Shown here in pieces: positions 8,335 through 17,817 of a DNA stretch of 64,000 bases (positions are counted from its first letter, which is position 1; every line of letters starts with the position of its first letter). Source of the DNA: CBDCUW01 sp965222745 (GTDB taxonomy: Bacteria; Planctomycetota; Planctomycetia; Pirellulales; Pirellulaceae); assembly GCA_965222745.1 (NCBI GenBank), contig CBDCUW010000005.1, forward strand, positions 2,852,001-2,916,000. Direction: 5' to 3'. The notes under the pieces are model-generated. The model saw nothing but the letters and a program-made list of their open reading frames with translations. It had not been told where the DNA came from and did no database searches. Position numbers and translations under genes: made by a program.

Positions 8335-9453
8335 CTAGTTGGAGTTTTGGGTGGTTGTTTTGTCTGCGGAAGCGGCCGAAGAGGCTGCGTCTTGGATGTA
8401 TTGCTCCAGCTTCTCCATCAACAACGAATCGGATAGCCCGAAAGGAGTTCGAGTGAAATTTGGGCCATCTTGACGCGCAGGTGCTGCGGTCTCGCTGCTG
8501 CCTGTTTCCAGATCCTCCAACGTCGGCACCTTCTCGGTCATCACCCGATTCGAAACGGCGACGGCATCCACACTCTCGGAATGATGAAAGAACTTGTTCG
8601 TTTCGATGCGCGGAGTCGACTGGGCAATCAGTTCGGCGGCGGATAGCTCGGTGTCGACGTTTTCTAATTCAGTACTTGCGATCTCCACCGCAAGATCCTC
8701 CTCATTCACCTTGGGCGCACTCAGTGCAACCGACGCCGTCGACACAGTTAAGTTTGCCTCGGCCTCTTCGCTGACGTCGATCGAGTCCTGTTTGACTTCG
8801 GTGGCACTGGCTGTCTTGTCGGGCGAGTCCATTGCGAACTCTTCCGATTGATGGAGGTGGGTATGATCGGGCAGGGGCAGCTGTACCTTTTCACCCAACT
8901 CAAAATCGAGTTCCGATTCGGCGTTTTCGGCCACGGAATCATCGTAAGAAGTGTCGCCCGATCCTTGACCGGTTAACAACGCCGCCGCCACGACGATCAA
9001 CAACATCACCAGCACAAGGGCGTGGGAGCCGATCTTTTCCATCCACGTTCGGCCTGCCGGTAGCGGATCGATCGGTTCCGGATCCGCATCAACAGTCGAG
9101 GTTGCCTGCGGCGCCGGCGGCACGGGGGCGACCGGCAAGATGCGGTCCAGTTCGTCCCCCAGCGAAAGCGGCTGATCCTCGGTACCCTGCTCCTTGGGAA
9201 CGGGGTCCGGTTCGACCACCGCGGACGGTGCTGGAGGCGTTGTCGGGGTAGCCGGCGATTTCGTTTCGTTTTCTGCTGGGCCCCCGCTCAGATTCGGTAG
9301 CTCGAACAAGGTGGGGGGCAGGGTCTCTGCCGATGGTGTCTTGGCATCACCGTCATGACAAACAGCACTCTCCGAGGGTGGGCAGCTTGCAGGCTCGGTA
9401 TTGCCCGATGGTTGGCGTGTGCCGTCTTGGGCCCGCCGTGGCGAGACGGTCAT
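8335..9453 (-). CDS. Hypothetical single-pass membrane protein, operon partner of the BY-kinase-like ATPase
   Basis: The ATG at 9453 is chosen because AGGGAAG lies about 7 nt upstream of it; it gives 372 residues. One clear transmembrane helix is present near residue 160 (HALVLVMLLIVVAAALLTG). Both sides are rich in Pro, Ser, Asp and Glu, with no recognisable domain. The topology (disordered cytoplasmic N-terminus, one helix, acidic outer part) resembles accessory proteins of export systems, but no family is recognised. It is the first gene of a two-gene minus-strand unit and is divergent from metH. Confidence 0.6.
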   Translation of the reverse strand: MTVSPRRAQDGTRQPSGNTEPASCPPSESAVCHDGDAKTPSAETLPPTLFELPNLSGGPAENETKSPATPTTPPAPSAVVEPDPVPKEQGTEDQPLSLGDELDRILPVAPVPPAPQATSTVDADPEPIDPLPAGRTWMEKIGSHALVLVMLLIVVAAALLTGQGSGDTSYDDSVAENAESELDFELGEKVQLPLPDHTHLHQSEEFAMDSPDKTASATEVKQDSIDVSEEAEANLTVSTASVALSAPKVNEEDLAVEIASTELENVDTELSAAELIAQSTPRIETNKFFHHSESVDAVAVSNRVMTEKVPTLEDLETGSSETAAPARQDGPNFTRTPFGLSDSLLMEKLEQYIQDAASSAASADKTTTQNSN

Positions 9454-9752
9454 GCGATCTTCCCTGGTCGTTAGGTAATGTGGAGGTGAACTGTGTGCGA
9501 AGGCGAACCTTCCAGACACCCACCTCTGTCAAATCGGTCTCGGTGATCCCGATCTTTAGGTATTTGCGGAATAGCCAAACTGAGCCGATTCGGCAAGATT
9601 GAATGCTTGGGTTCGCCTTGTGATGGAAGGCTTATCCGATGATGATGAGGCGGAATCGGACTTTCCCAACTTGCCGAGATTCGCCGGTATCGAGAGCCAA
9701 TGCTGGCAAATGGGAAACGTACGAGCTTTTTTCTTGGGAGATCAGGCCCGAA
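9454..9752. other. Divergent intergenic region before metH
   Basis: This 299-bp gap separates the minus-strand membrane-protein gene from metH and should hold both promoters. I looked for a B12-box or other riboswitch core before metH and saw none. GGGAG at 9736-9740 is the likely metH ribosome-binding site. Confidence 0.4.
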
Positions 9753-12700
9753 ATGCTGCAACTTGACACCACCGAATCACAACTCTCGCAACTGATTCGC
9801 GAGCGAATTTTGCTGCTGGATGGCGCCATGGGGACGATGATCCAGCGGCTGAAGCTGGATGAGGCGGGGGTGCGGGGCGAGCGATTCGCGGATCACCACA
9901 CCGATCTGAAGAATTTTTCAGACATCCTCTGCCTGACTCACCCCAAAGAAATCACCGCCATCCACTCCGCCTACCTCGAGGCGGGAAGCGATATCGTCGA
10001 AACGAACTCGTTTGGCGCCTCGCCGATCGGAATGGCCGAATTCGATCTGCCCGACCTGGTCGTGGAAATCAACCACGCCGCGGTCGCATGCGCTCGCCAG
10101 GCCGTCGACCTGTGGAACGAACGAACTCCTGAAAAACCGCGATTCGTAGCCGGTTCGATCGGGCCGACGACCAAACAGCTAGCGATCAGCACTCAAGATG
10201 ATCCCGCTTTCCGTGACGTGACTTTCGAGCAAATGGTCGCCAGCTACCGCGTTCAGGTCGAGGCGTTGGTGGCCGGAGGCGTCGACATTCTGTTGCCGGA
10301 AACGGCGATCGATACGCTCAACCTGAAAGCCTGCTTGTTCGCCATCGGTGACTTTTTTGATGCCGGCGGCCGCCGTGTCCCGGTGATGGTAAGTGGAACC
10401 TTTGCCGACGGCGGTCGGACTTTTCTGAGCGCCCAGAGTGTGGAGGCGTTTTGGACGGCGATCTCTCATTTTCCACTGCTGAGCGTGGGAATGAATTGTG
10501 CGCTCGGCCCCGACGTGATGCGCCCGCACATCGAGGAGCTTTCGCAGGTCGCCGACATTCCGATCAGCTGCCATCCCAACGCGGGATTGCCCAATGACAT
10601 GGGCGAGTTCGATCTCGGTCCGCAGCCGATGGCCGAAAAGGTAGGCCAATACGCTGACAACGGCTGGGTCAATATTCTGGGCGGTTGTTGCGGCACGACG
10701 CCCGACCATATTCGGGCAATCGCCGCGCGAATCGAAGGGCTCAAGCCAAAACAAGATTCCGCCGGTCCGGTCTACACGCGGCTATCGGGACAGCTGCCAA
10801 TGGTCATGCGTCCCGAAATCCCGTTCACGATGGTGGGCGAACGAACCAACGTCACCGGCAGCCGCAAGTTTGCCCGGCTGATCCGTGAAGAGAAGTTCGA
10901 TGAAGCAGTCGATGTCGCTCGCGAGCAAGTTCAAAACGGGGCCACGATCATCGACATCAACTTCGACGATGCCCTGTTGGACGGCGTCGCGGCGATGACC
11001 CGGTTTCTGCGTCTGATCTCGGCCGACTCCGATGTCGCCGCCGTCCCGGTGATGATTGACAGCAGTCGCTGGGAAGTGATCGAAGCGGGACTTCGCAACA
11101 CGCAAGGCAAGGCGATCGTCAATTCCATTTCGCTGAAGGACGGCGAGCAAGAGTTTCTGCGGCGGGCGAGGCTGGTTCACCAATACGGCGCGGCAACCGT
11201 GGTGATGGCCTTTGACGAACAAGGCCAAGCGGCCGAGGAAGAGAGCAAGGTTCGGATCTGCAAACGAGCCTACGATCTGTTGGTCGGCGAAATCGGTTTT
11301 CCGCCCCAAGACATCATCTTTGACCCCAATATCCTGACGGTCGCCACCGGAATCGAGGAACACAACAACTACGCGGTCGACTTCATCAACGCGATACGGC
11401 GGATCAAACAAGAGTGTCCTGGCGCGAAGACCAGCGGCGGGGTCAGCAACATCAGCTTCAGCTTCCGCGGTAACGACCGAGTGCGTGAGGCGATGCACAG
11501 CGCGTTTCTGTTTCACGCGGTCAAAGCCGGTTTGGACATGGGCATTGTCAACGCCGGGCAGCTGGAAGTTTACGAAGAGATACCGCCCGACCTGCTGGGG
11601 CACGTCGAAGATGTGTTGCTGAACCGTCGCGACGATGCGACCGACCGGTTGCTGGAATTTGCCGAAACGGTCAAGGGAAGCGGCAAGAAGAAATCGGGCG
11701 AGGATCTTTCTTGGCGCCAGGCCCCGGTGGCCGAGCGGATGAAGCACGCGCTGGTCAAGGGGATCGACAAGTTCATTGTCGAAGATACCGAAGAGGCGCG
11801 TCAGCATTTCGATCGCTGTTTGCAGGTGATCGAAGGACCGCTGATGGATGGCATGCAGGTGGTTGGCGACCTGTTCGGAGCGGGCAAGATGTTTCTGCCC
11901 CAAGTCGTCAAATCGGCTCGCGTGATGAAGAAAGCGGTTGCCTACCTGGAACCGTTCATGGAAGAAGAAAAGCGGGCCGCCGGCCTGGAAAATGCCGCCG
12001 CTCGTGGCAAGTTCTTGATCGCCACCGTCAAAGGAGACGTCCACGATATCGGCAAAAACATCGTCGGTGTGGTGCTGCAGTGCAACAATTACGAAGTGAT
12101 CGACCTGGGAGTGATGGTTGCCTGCGAAACGATTCTTGAAGAAGCCGAAAAACGCGATGTCGACCTGATCGGCTTGAGCGGATTGATCACGCCCAGCCTG
12201 GACGAAATGGTTCATGTTGCTCGCGAAGCAAAACGCAAACAGTTGGACATTCCCGTGTTGATCGGCGGTGCGACGACCAGCGCCAAACACACGGCGGTCA
12301 AGATCGCGCCGGCTTACGACGGACCGGTCGTGCATGTGTTGGACGCCAGCCGCAGCGTCGGCGTGGTCGAAAAGCTGATCAGCAAGGAAGGTCGCGCTGC
12401 CTTCATCACCGAAAATGACAAATTGCAACAGCAGCTGGTGGCCAGTTTTCAGGGACGCCAGCAGACGCTTGTGCCGTATACCGAGGCGTTGGAGAAACGT
12501 TTTGCGACCGATTGGGAAACGGTTCGAATCGATCGCCCCTCCTTCACCGGCACTCGCGTGTTGAAGGATTTCTCGATCGCCGAGATTCGACCCTACATCG
12601 ACTGGTCCCCTTTCTTCCTGACCTGGGAATTGAAAGGAAAGTATCCAAAGATCTTCGACAGCCCCAAGGTCGGGCAGCAAGCGAAGGAATTGTTCGACGA

Positions 12701-13451
12701 TGCCAACCAGCTGCTGGACACGATCATCGCCGACGGTTCGCTGACCGCGAATGCGACTTACGGTTTTTGGCCGGCGGCAAGCGACGGGGACGATATCGTC
12801 CTGTACAGCGACGATTCTCGGTCGGCCGAAAGATGCCGGCTGCATTGTTTGCGGCAACAGTGGCAGCGCAAAGGCCAGGACGACTTTCGATCGCTTGCCG
12901 ATTATGTCGCTCCGATCGGCAGCGGGCGAGAAGATTTCATCGGCGGTTTTGTCGTCACCGCGGGCGTGGGAGCCGAGAAGTTGGCGACCAAATTCAAAGC
13001 CGACGTCGATGATTACTCCGCCATCATGGTGCAAGCGGTCGCCGATCGCCTGGCCGAAGCGTTCGCCGAATTGCTGCACCAGCGAGCCCGGTCCGACTGG
13101 GGATTCGGAAACCAGGAGCAACTTTCCACCGAACAGCTGATTGAAGAACGTTATCGCGGCATCCGTCCCGCCGCCGGCTACCCCGCTTGTCCTGACCACA
13201 CCGAAAAACGAACTCTGTTTGACCTGCTAGATGCCGAGAAAAGCACGGGGGTCGAACTAACATCCAACTTCGCGATGACCCCGGCAGCAAGCGTCAGCGG
13301 ATTGTATTTCGCCCATCCCGAAGCGAGATACTTTGCCGTCGATCGGGTAACCAAAGACCAGGTGGAATCGTACGCCCGACGTAAAGGCATGCCGATCGCC
13401 GAAGTCCAGCGCTGGCTATCACCCAACCTGGCCTACGATCCTTCTTCGTAG
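9753..13451 (+). CDS. metH: Cobalamin-dependent methionine synthase
   Basis: Full-length MetH (1232 residues) with all four modules in order. The homocysteine-binding barrel opens with LLLDGAMGTMIQRL and has zinc ligands in GMNCALGPD and GGCCGTTPDH. The pterin-binding barrel has ERTNVTGSRKFARLI. The B12 domain has the cobalt-ligand motif DVHDIGKNIVG, with GLSGLITPSLDEM and GGATTSAKHT. The C-terminal reactivation domain has RPAAGYPACPDHTEK. It transfers a methyl group from methyltetrahydrofolate to homocysteine in the cytoplasm. The ATG at 9753 fits the family; the frame is open further upstream but that part is not conserved. The stop codon lies inside a GTAGGC intergenic repeat. Confidence 0.97.
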   Translation: MLQLDTTESQLSQLIRERILLLDGAMGTMIQRLKLDEAGVRGERFADHHTDLKNFSDILCLTHPKEITAIHSAYLEAGSDIVETNSFGASPIGMAEFDLPDLVVEINHAAVACARQAVDLWNERTPEKPRFVAGSIGPTTKQLAISTQDDPAFRDVTFEQMVASYRVQVEALVAGGVDILLPETAIDTLNLKACLFAIGDFFDAGGRRVPVMVSGTFADGGRTFLSAQSVEAFWTAISHFPLLSVGMNCALGPDVMRPHIEELSQVADIPISCHPNAGLPNDMGEFDLGPQPMAEKVGQYADNGWVNILGGCCGTTPDHIRAIAARIEGLKPKQDSAGPVYTRLSGQLPMVMRPEIPFTMVGERTNVTGSRKFARLIREEKFDEAVDVAREQVQNGATIIDINFDDALLDGVAAMTRFLRLISADSDVAAVPVMIDSSRWEVIEAGLRNTQGKAIVNSISLKDGEQEFLRRARLVHQYGAATVVMAFDEQGQAAEEESKVRICKRAYDLLVGEIGFPPQDIIFDPNILTVATGIEEHNNYAVDFINAIRRIKQECPGAKTSGGVSNISFSFRGNDRVREAMHSAFLFHAVKAGLDMGIVNAGQLEVYEEIPPDLLGHVEDVLLNRRDDATDRLLEFAETVKGSGKKKSGEDLSWRQAPVAERMKHALVKGIDKFIVEDTEEARQHFDRCLQVIEGPLMDGMQVVGDLFGAGKMFLPQVVKSARVMKKAVAYLEPFMEEEKRAAGLENAAARGKFLIATVKGDVHDIGKNIVGVVLQCNNYEVIDLGVMVACETILEEAEKRDVDLIGLSGLITPSLDEMVHVAREAKRKQLDIPVLIGGATTSAKHTAVKIAPAYDGPVVHVLDASRSVGVVEKLISKEGRAAFITENDKLQQQLVASFQGRQQTLVPYTEALEKRFATDWETVRIDRPSFTGTRVLKDFSIAEIRPYIDWSPFFLTWELKGKYPKIFDSPKVGQQAKELFDDANQLLDTIIADGSLTANATYGFWPAASDGDDIVLYSDDSRSAERCRLHCLRQQWQRKGQDDFRSLADYVAPIGSGREDFIGGFVVTAGVGAEKLATKFKADVDDYSAIMVQAVADRLAEAFAELLHQRARSDWGFGNQEQLSTEQLIEERYRGIRPAAGYPACPDHTEKRTLFDLLDAEKSTGVELTSNFAMTPAASVSGLYFAHPEARYFAVDRVTKDQVESYARRKGMPIAEVQRWLSPNLAYDPSS

Positions 13452-13545
13452 GCTTGTCCCAAGTCGGCAAATGTCGGCCGGTTCTCCGAACCGGCTACGC
13501 GCAGCGATTTTGGAAAAATCGCCGACTTGGGACAAGTCGGCCTAC
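13448..13545. repeat. GTAGGC...CCTAC inverted intergenic repeat
   Basis: A composite inverted repeat opens with GTAGGCTTGTCCCAAGTCGG and closes with the complementary CCGACTTGGGACAAGTCGGC-CTAC, enclosing a second hairpin built on CCGGTTCTCCGAACCGG. It overlaps the metH stop codon (TAG at 13449-13451). Placed right after metH, it could act as a transcription terminator. It belongs to the same family as copies at 15998, 20791, 61953 and 63002. The remaining gap to rnr at 13726 shows no other feature. Confidence 0.75.
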
Positions 13546-13725
13546 AGGGCGAACCTCGCGCCGGCGACCCCTGTCTCTTCTTACACTACTACCCTTCTCT
13601 GCCCCTTCATCCTCGCCTGGATGACGCCGACCAGCCGGATTCTGGTCTTTCTCGGAATCGATGGGCAATCACTTTGGCCGATCGTGCCAGGTCCCATTTC
13701 GATTCCAATCGTATATGTTCTGACT

Positions 13726-15993
13726 ATGGATATCTCAACAAAACTGGCCGATCGCGTGATGCGATTGGTCGTCTCGGCCGACTATCGGCCCTGCAAGCCG
13801 AAACAGATCGGCGCTCAACTGAAACTAGATCCCGACCAATACCGCGAACTTCGTCGTGTCATCAAGCAATTGGTTTTGGAAGGGCGACTTGTCTACGGAT
13901 CGAACCATTTGGTGCTCAGCACCGGTTCGATCGGCGGCCCCAGCGACACCCTTCGCGGCAGCTTTCGCCGGGCGATGGGCGGCGGTTTCGGGTTTGTACG
14001 CCCCAACGACGGCGGCGCCGACAGTGACGCGGAAGTGCCCGAAGATCTTTTTGTTCCTCCCGGCTCAACCGGTGGAGCCTTGGAAGGCGATCTGGTCGAA
14101 GTCAAAGTGCGTCCCAGTCGAAAGGGAGGCCAGGAAGGCATCGTCACCAAGATCCTGGAGCGGGCGCGGCGGCAGTTCACCGGAACGTTTCAAACGATCG
14201 ACGGTCAACCCGCCGTGTTTCTTGACGGAACGCCGTATGAGCATCCCCTTTCGGTCGGCGATGTCCGCGGTCTGCCGCTGGATGACAACGACAAAGTTTT
14301 TGTGGAAGTGGTCGAGTATCCTCAAGACGACGGAACCGGCGGCGAAGCGGTGATTCTGGAACGGCTGGGCAGCAGCAAGAATCCGGCAATCGATACGCTG
14401 ACCATCATGCGTCAGTATGCCCTGCCGGACGCGTTCGGCGACGCGGTGCTGAACGATGCCCGCCAGCAAGCCGACACGTTTGACGATGATGCTGTTCCCG
14501 AAGGCCGCAAAGACCTCACCGATCTACTGACGATCACCATCGATCCGGCCGACGCGCGAGACTTTGACGATGCGATTTCGCTGTCTCGCGAAAAAGGACG
14601 ATGGCGGTTGTGGGTGCACATCGCCGACGTCTCCCACTTTGTGCCGCCCGGCGGTCCGTTGGATGAAGAAGCTCGCCGCAGAGCCACCAGTGTCTATCTG
14701 CCCGATCGCGTCATCCCGATGATCCCCGAAATCATCAGCAATCACCTGGCCAGTCTTCAGCCGCAGCGCATTCGACTGGTCAAGACAGCCGAGATCGAGA
14801 TGCTGGATGACCTGACGATCACCCACACGGAGGTTCATAACGCCGCCATCTTCAGCGACAAGCGGTTCAACTACCAGCAAGTCGATCAATTCCTTGCCGA
14901 TCCCCAAACGTATCGCGCCAAGTGGGGCGACGAGGTTTGTGATCTGCTGTCGCGAATGCACGAATTGGCGATGAAGATGCGAAAGAGTCGCTTCCAGGGA
15001 GGCGCCCTTTCGATGGATTTGCCCGACATCAAGTTGGAACTCGACAAGAGCGGCAAAGTCAAAGGTGCCCACCTGGTCGAACACACCGAAAGCCACCAGA
15101 TCATCGAAGAATTCATGTTGGCGGCCAACCAGGCGGTCGCCACCTGGCTGGATGACTTGGAACTAGGATTCCTGCGCCGCATTCACCCGCCACCCGAACG
15201 GCGCAAGTTGCGGCAGATGGGCGCGTTTGTCAAAGACTTGGGAATTCGCGTCGGATCGATCGAAAGCCGCTTCGAGATCCAAAAGGTTCTTGATTCGGTG
15301 GCCGGCACGCCGCTGGAAGATGCCGTCAACTACGCCGTGCTCAAGAGCATGAACAAAGCGGTCTACGGTCCGCAGCGCGAGGGGCACTACGCGCTGGACA
15401 TGGAACATTACTGCCATTTCACCAGCCCGATTCGGCGGTATCCCGACCTGACCGTTCACCGCCTGGTGCAAAAACTGCTCGACGGAAAAAAGACACCCGA
15501 TGATCCGTTTCCGATGCTGGTCAAACTGGGGCATCACTGCAGCGACATGGAACGCAATGCGGCGCAAGCCGAACGCGAACTGATCGAACTGAAGCTCTTG
15601 CACTTTCTGAAGAAACACATCGGCGAAACGATGGAGGCGGTGATCAGCCGCGTGTTTGCCGACGGCATCCATGCCCGCTGTGTCAAACTGCCGGTGGACG
15701 GATTCATTCCGATCACGACGTTGCCGCGAGACAAGTATCGATTTGAACGTCGCGGCCAAATGATTGTCGGCTTCAAGCAAGGCAACCGCTATCGGCTGGG
15801 CGATCAACTGACCGTCAAGGTGTCCAAGGTCGACCTGCAAGACCGACAGCTGTATTTGGAAGTCGTCAAAAACCATTCCTCCCGGCGCGAGACGACCGCG
15901 GGCGGAGGCAAGCGGAAAGAGACCAAATCGATCTACAAATCCAAACGGAAAAAGGACCGTCGCGGCAAAAAGAAAAGAAAGAAGAAAAGGTAG
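13726..15993 (+). CDS. rnr: Ribonuclease R (RNase II/R family 3'-5' exoribonuclease)
   Basis: A 755-residue RNase R. A winged-helix-like N-terminus precedes cold-shock domains. The RNB catalytic domain has the four-Asp metal site in IDPADARDFDDAISL and the downstream motif HFTSPIRRYPDLTVHRL. A C-terminal S1-like segment and a Lys/Arg-rich tail (KKDRRGKKKRKKKR) follow; such tails aid binding to structured RNA. It degrades structured RNA processively in the cytoplasm. The ATG at 13726 (MDISTKLADRV) is chosen because the upstream in-frame sequence (from 13471) overlaps repeat DNA and is not protein-like. Confidence 0.94.
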   Translation: MDISTKLADRVMRLVVSADYRPCKPKQIGAQLKLDPDQYRELRRVIKQLVLEGRLVYGSNHLVLSTGSIGGPSDTLRGSFRRAMGGGFGFVRPNDGGADSDAEVPEDLFVPPGSTGGALEGDLVEVKVRPSRKGGQEGIVTKILERARRQFTGTFQTIDGQPAVFLDGTPYEHPLSVGDVRGLPLDDNDKVFVEVVEYPQDDGTGGEAVILERLGSSKNPAIDTLTIMRQYALPDAFGDAVLNDARQQADTFDDDAVPEGRKDLTDLLTITIDPADARDFDDAISLSREKGRWRLWVHIADVSHFVPPGGPLDEEARRRATSVYLPDRVIPMIPEIISNHLASLQPQRIRLVKTAEIEMLDDLTITHTEVHNAAIFSDKRFNYQQVDQFLADPQTYRAKWGDEVCDLLSRMHELAMKMRKSRFQGGALSMDLPDIKLELDKSGKVKGAHLVEHTESHQIIEEFMLAANQAVATWLDDLELGFLRRIHPPPERRKLRQMGAFVKDLGIRVGSIESRFEIQKVLDSVAGTPLEDAVNYAVLKSMNKAVYGPQREGHYALDMEHYCHFTSPIRRYPDLTVHRLVQKLLDGKKTPDDPFPMLVKLGHHCSDMERNAAQAERELIELKLLHFLKKHIGETMEAVISRVFADGIHARCVKLPVDGFIPITTLPRDKYRFERRGQMIVGFKQGNRYRLGDQLTVKVSKVDLQDRQLYLEVVKNHSSRRETTAGGGKRKETKSIYKSKRKKDRRGKKKRKKKR

Positions 15994-15997
15994 ATCG

Positions 15998-16087
15998 GTA
16001 GGCCGACTTGTCCCAAGTCGGCATTCCAGTACTGCCGGCGACTTCCCGCTCCTAGCGAGGCGTAGCGACTTCGGAGAAGTCGCCGAC
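15998..16087. repeat. GTAGGC-type intergenic repeat pair
   Basis: The hairpin GTAGGCCGACTTGTCCCAAG (continuing TCGGC) at 15998-16022 is followed by a second hairpin, GTAGCGACTTCGGAGAAGTC, at 16062-16087. Both lie between rnr and gcvT and match the family seen after metH, gcvPB and elsewhere. A terminator role for rnr is plausible. Confidence 0.7.
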
Positions 16088-16208
16088 GGGAGGGGTTTTC
16101 CATCGCTAGTCCCCTTGGCTAGACTTGATGACGCTGGTCGAGCAACTTGTGGCGCGGCCGGCACACCGATCGTTGACATCATGGCCGACCAAAGTAGACG
16201 CTCAAATC

Positions 16209-17342
16209 ATGAGTGGACTCGCGATGAGTACGCAGCTAGCCACCACTCCGCTGGACGCTTGGCACCGCTCTGCCGGTGCGAAGATGGTCCCCTTTGCCGG
16301 TTTCGAGATGCCGATCCAATACTCTTCGATCGTCTCCGAACACAACACGTGCCGCCAATCGGCCGCGCTGTTTGACGTTTCCCACATGGGGCGATTGAAA
16401 TTCGAGGGAGAAGGCAGCAATCAACTCCTGGACCACCTGCTGACGCGTCGGGTCACCGATCTGGCTGTCGGCCGGGTTCGTTACGGCTTGATGTGCAATG
16501 CCGACGGCGGCGTGTTGGATGACGTGCTTGTCTCGAATCTGGAAACCCCGTCGGGCGGAAAGTTTCATCTGTTGGTCGTCAATGCGTCCAACCGTGAAAA
16601 GATCTTGAAGTGGATCACGCCTCATCTGGCCGACTTCCCCACCGTGACGGTCTCCGATCGGACCGAGCTGACCGCCATGATCGCCGTCCAAGGGCCGCGA
16701 GCGATGGAGGTGTGCGGGCGGCTGTTTCGCTGTGACCCGACTCGTCTGAAGTACTATCACGCCACCGTCACCGATCAGTTTTCCAAACCGGTCATCCTGA
16801 GCCGTACTGGATACACCGGCGAAGACGGTTTCGAGCTGATTGTTCGCGCTGACGAGGCCAAGCGGGTGTGGGAAAACGTCTTGCTTGCCGGTCGCGACGA
16901 AGGGTTCGCAGCAGCCGGACTTGGCGCCCGCGACACGCTTCGTTTGGAAGCGGGCATGCCGCTGTACGGTCATGAACTGAGCGAATCGATCGATCCCATC
17001 TCGGCAGGTTTGAAGTTCGCCTGCGATCTGGAAGGACGATCGTTCATCGGTGATGGATCGCTTCGCGAGATCGCCGCAGCCGGACCTGGGAAGAAACGAA
17101 TCGGTCTGCTACCTCAGGGCAAGCGACCGGCGCGCGATGGATGCACGGTGCTCAGCCGCGACGGCAAAGATATCGGAGTCGTTACCAGCGGTGGCCCTTC
17201 GCCTACATTGGGACATCCGATCGCCATGGCCTATGTCGACGCCAAACATGCTGGCGACGAGGAATTTCAAATCGACATTCGCGGAAAACAAGTCGCCGCG
17301 TCTGCTACCAAAATACCGTTCTACAAGCGGAATCGATCGTAA
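16209..17342 (+). CDS. gcvT: Aminomethyltransferase (glycine cleavage T protein)
   Basis: GcvT of about 377 residues. The start region PLDAWHRSAGAKMVPFAGFEMPIQY is the family's conserved opening, followed by FDVSHMGR, AVQGPRAME, SRTGYTGEDGFEL and GLGARDTLRLEAGMPLYGHE, which form the folate and aminomethyl site. It takes the aminomethyl group from GcvH and makes methylene-tetrahydrofolate. Two starts fit, ATG 16209 and ATG 16224; neither has a strong ribosome-binding site. gcvH follows 20 bp after the stop. No glycine riboswitch was recognised upstream. Confidence 0.95.
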   Translation: MSGLAMSTQLATTPLDAWHRSAGAKMVPFAGFEMPIQYSSIVSEHNTCRQSAALFDVSHMGRLKFEGEGSNQLLDHLLTRRVTDLAVGRVRYGLMCNADGGVLDDVLVSNLETPSGGKFHLLVVNASNREKILKWITPHLADFPTVTVSDRTELTAMIAVQGPRAMEVCGRLFRCDPTRLKYYHATVTDQFSKPVILSRTGYTGEDGFELIVRADEAKRVWENVLLAGRDEGFAAAGLGARDTLRLEAGMPLYGHELSESIDPISAGLKFACDLEGRSFIGDGSLREIAAAGPGKKRIGLLPQGKRPARDGCTVLSRDGKDIGVVTSGGPSPTLGHPIAMAYVDAKHAGDEEFQIDIRGKQVAASATKIPFYKRNRS

Positions 17343-17362
17343 GTCGCGAAGAGGAAAACGAT

Positions 17363-17764
17363 ATGTCGCGTGACAAAACCACGTTGCTGTACGCCGAATC
17401 ACACGAATGGGCCGACATCTCCGAAGCGGACGGCCAACGGATCGCCACGATCGGAATCTCCGATTTTGCGATCGAACAACTCAACGATTTGGTCTTCATG
17501 GACCTGCCCGACGTCGGTACGGCGGTATCTCAAAACCAAGAATTCGGCGAAGTCGAATCGGTCAAGGCGGTCAGCCCGCTGTACAGTCCGGTCGACGGAG
17601 AAGTGATCGATGTCCATACGCAACTGCCGGACAATCTGGACCAGCTGAAAGACGATCCCTATGACTTCGGGTGGATCCTCAAAGTTCGACTTACCGACGG
17701 TTTTTCGCCCGATTCGTTGATGGATCATTCCGCCTATCAAAAACAATGTGCCGAGGCGGAGTGA
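17363..17764 (+). CDS. gcvH: Glycine cleavage system H protein
   Basis: GcvH of 133 residues with the lipoyl-lysine in EVESVKAVSPLYSPVDGEV and the conserved start LLYAESHEWAD. The lipoyl arm carries the aminomethyl group between the P, T and L proteins. GAGGAAAA about 7 nt before the ATG at 17363 serves as ribosome-binding site. It sits between gcvT and gcvPA, and a lipoate ligase-like gene at 20925 closes the cluster, which fits attachment of its cofactor. Confidence 0.96.
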   Translation: MSRDKTTLLYAESHEWADISEADGQRIATIGISDFAIEQLNDLVFMDLPDVGTAVSQNQEFGEVESVKAVSPLYSPVDGEVIDVHTQLPDNLDQLKDDPYDFGWILKVRLTDGFSPDSLMDHSAYQKQCAEAE

Positions 17765-17817
17765 ACGTCCGCAGCGCTGCCCGCGGTTTTCTTTCCACGT
17801 AACCACGCGAATCAAAA

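Noticed and set aside
9454..9752. Cobalamin or SAM-type riboswitch before metH
   Set aside because: No B12-box or other recognisable core sequence was found.
10782..13199. An 805-codon minus-strand open frame opposite metH
   Set aside because: It is a shadow of the metH codon pattern; metH has all family motifs and the antisense frame has none.
15994..16208. Glycine riboswitch before gcvT
   Set aside because: The region holds GTAGGC-type repeats and no recognisable glycine aptamer core.
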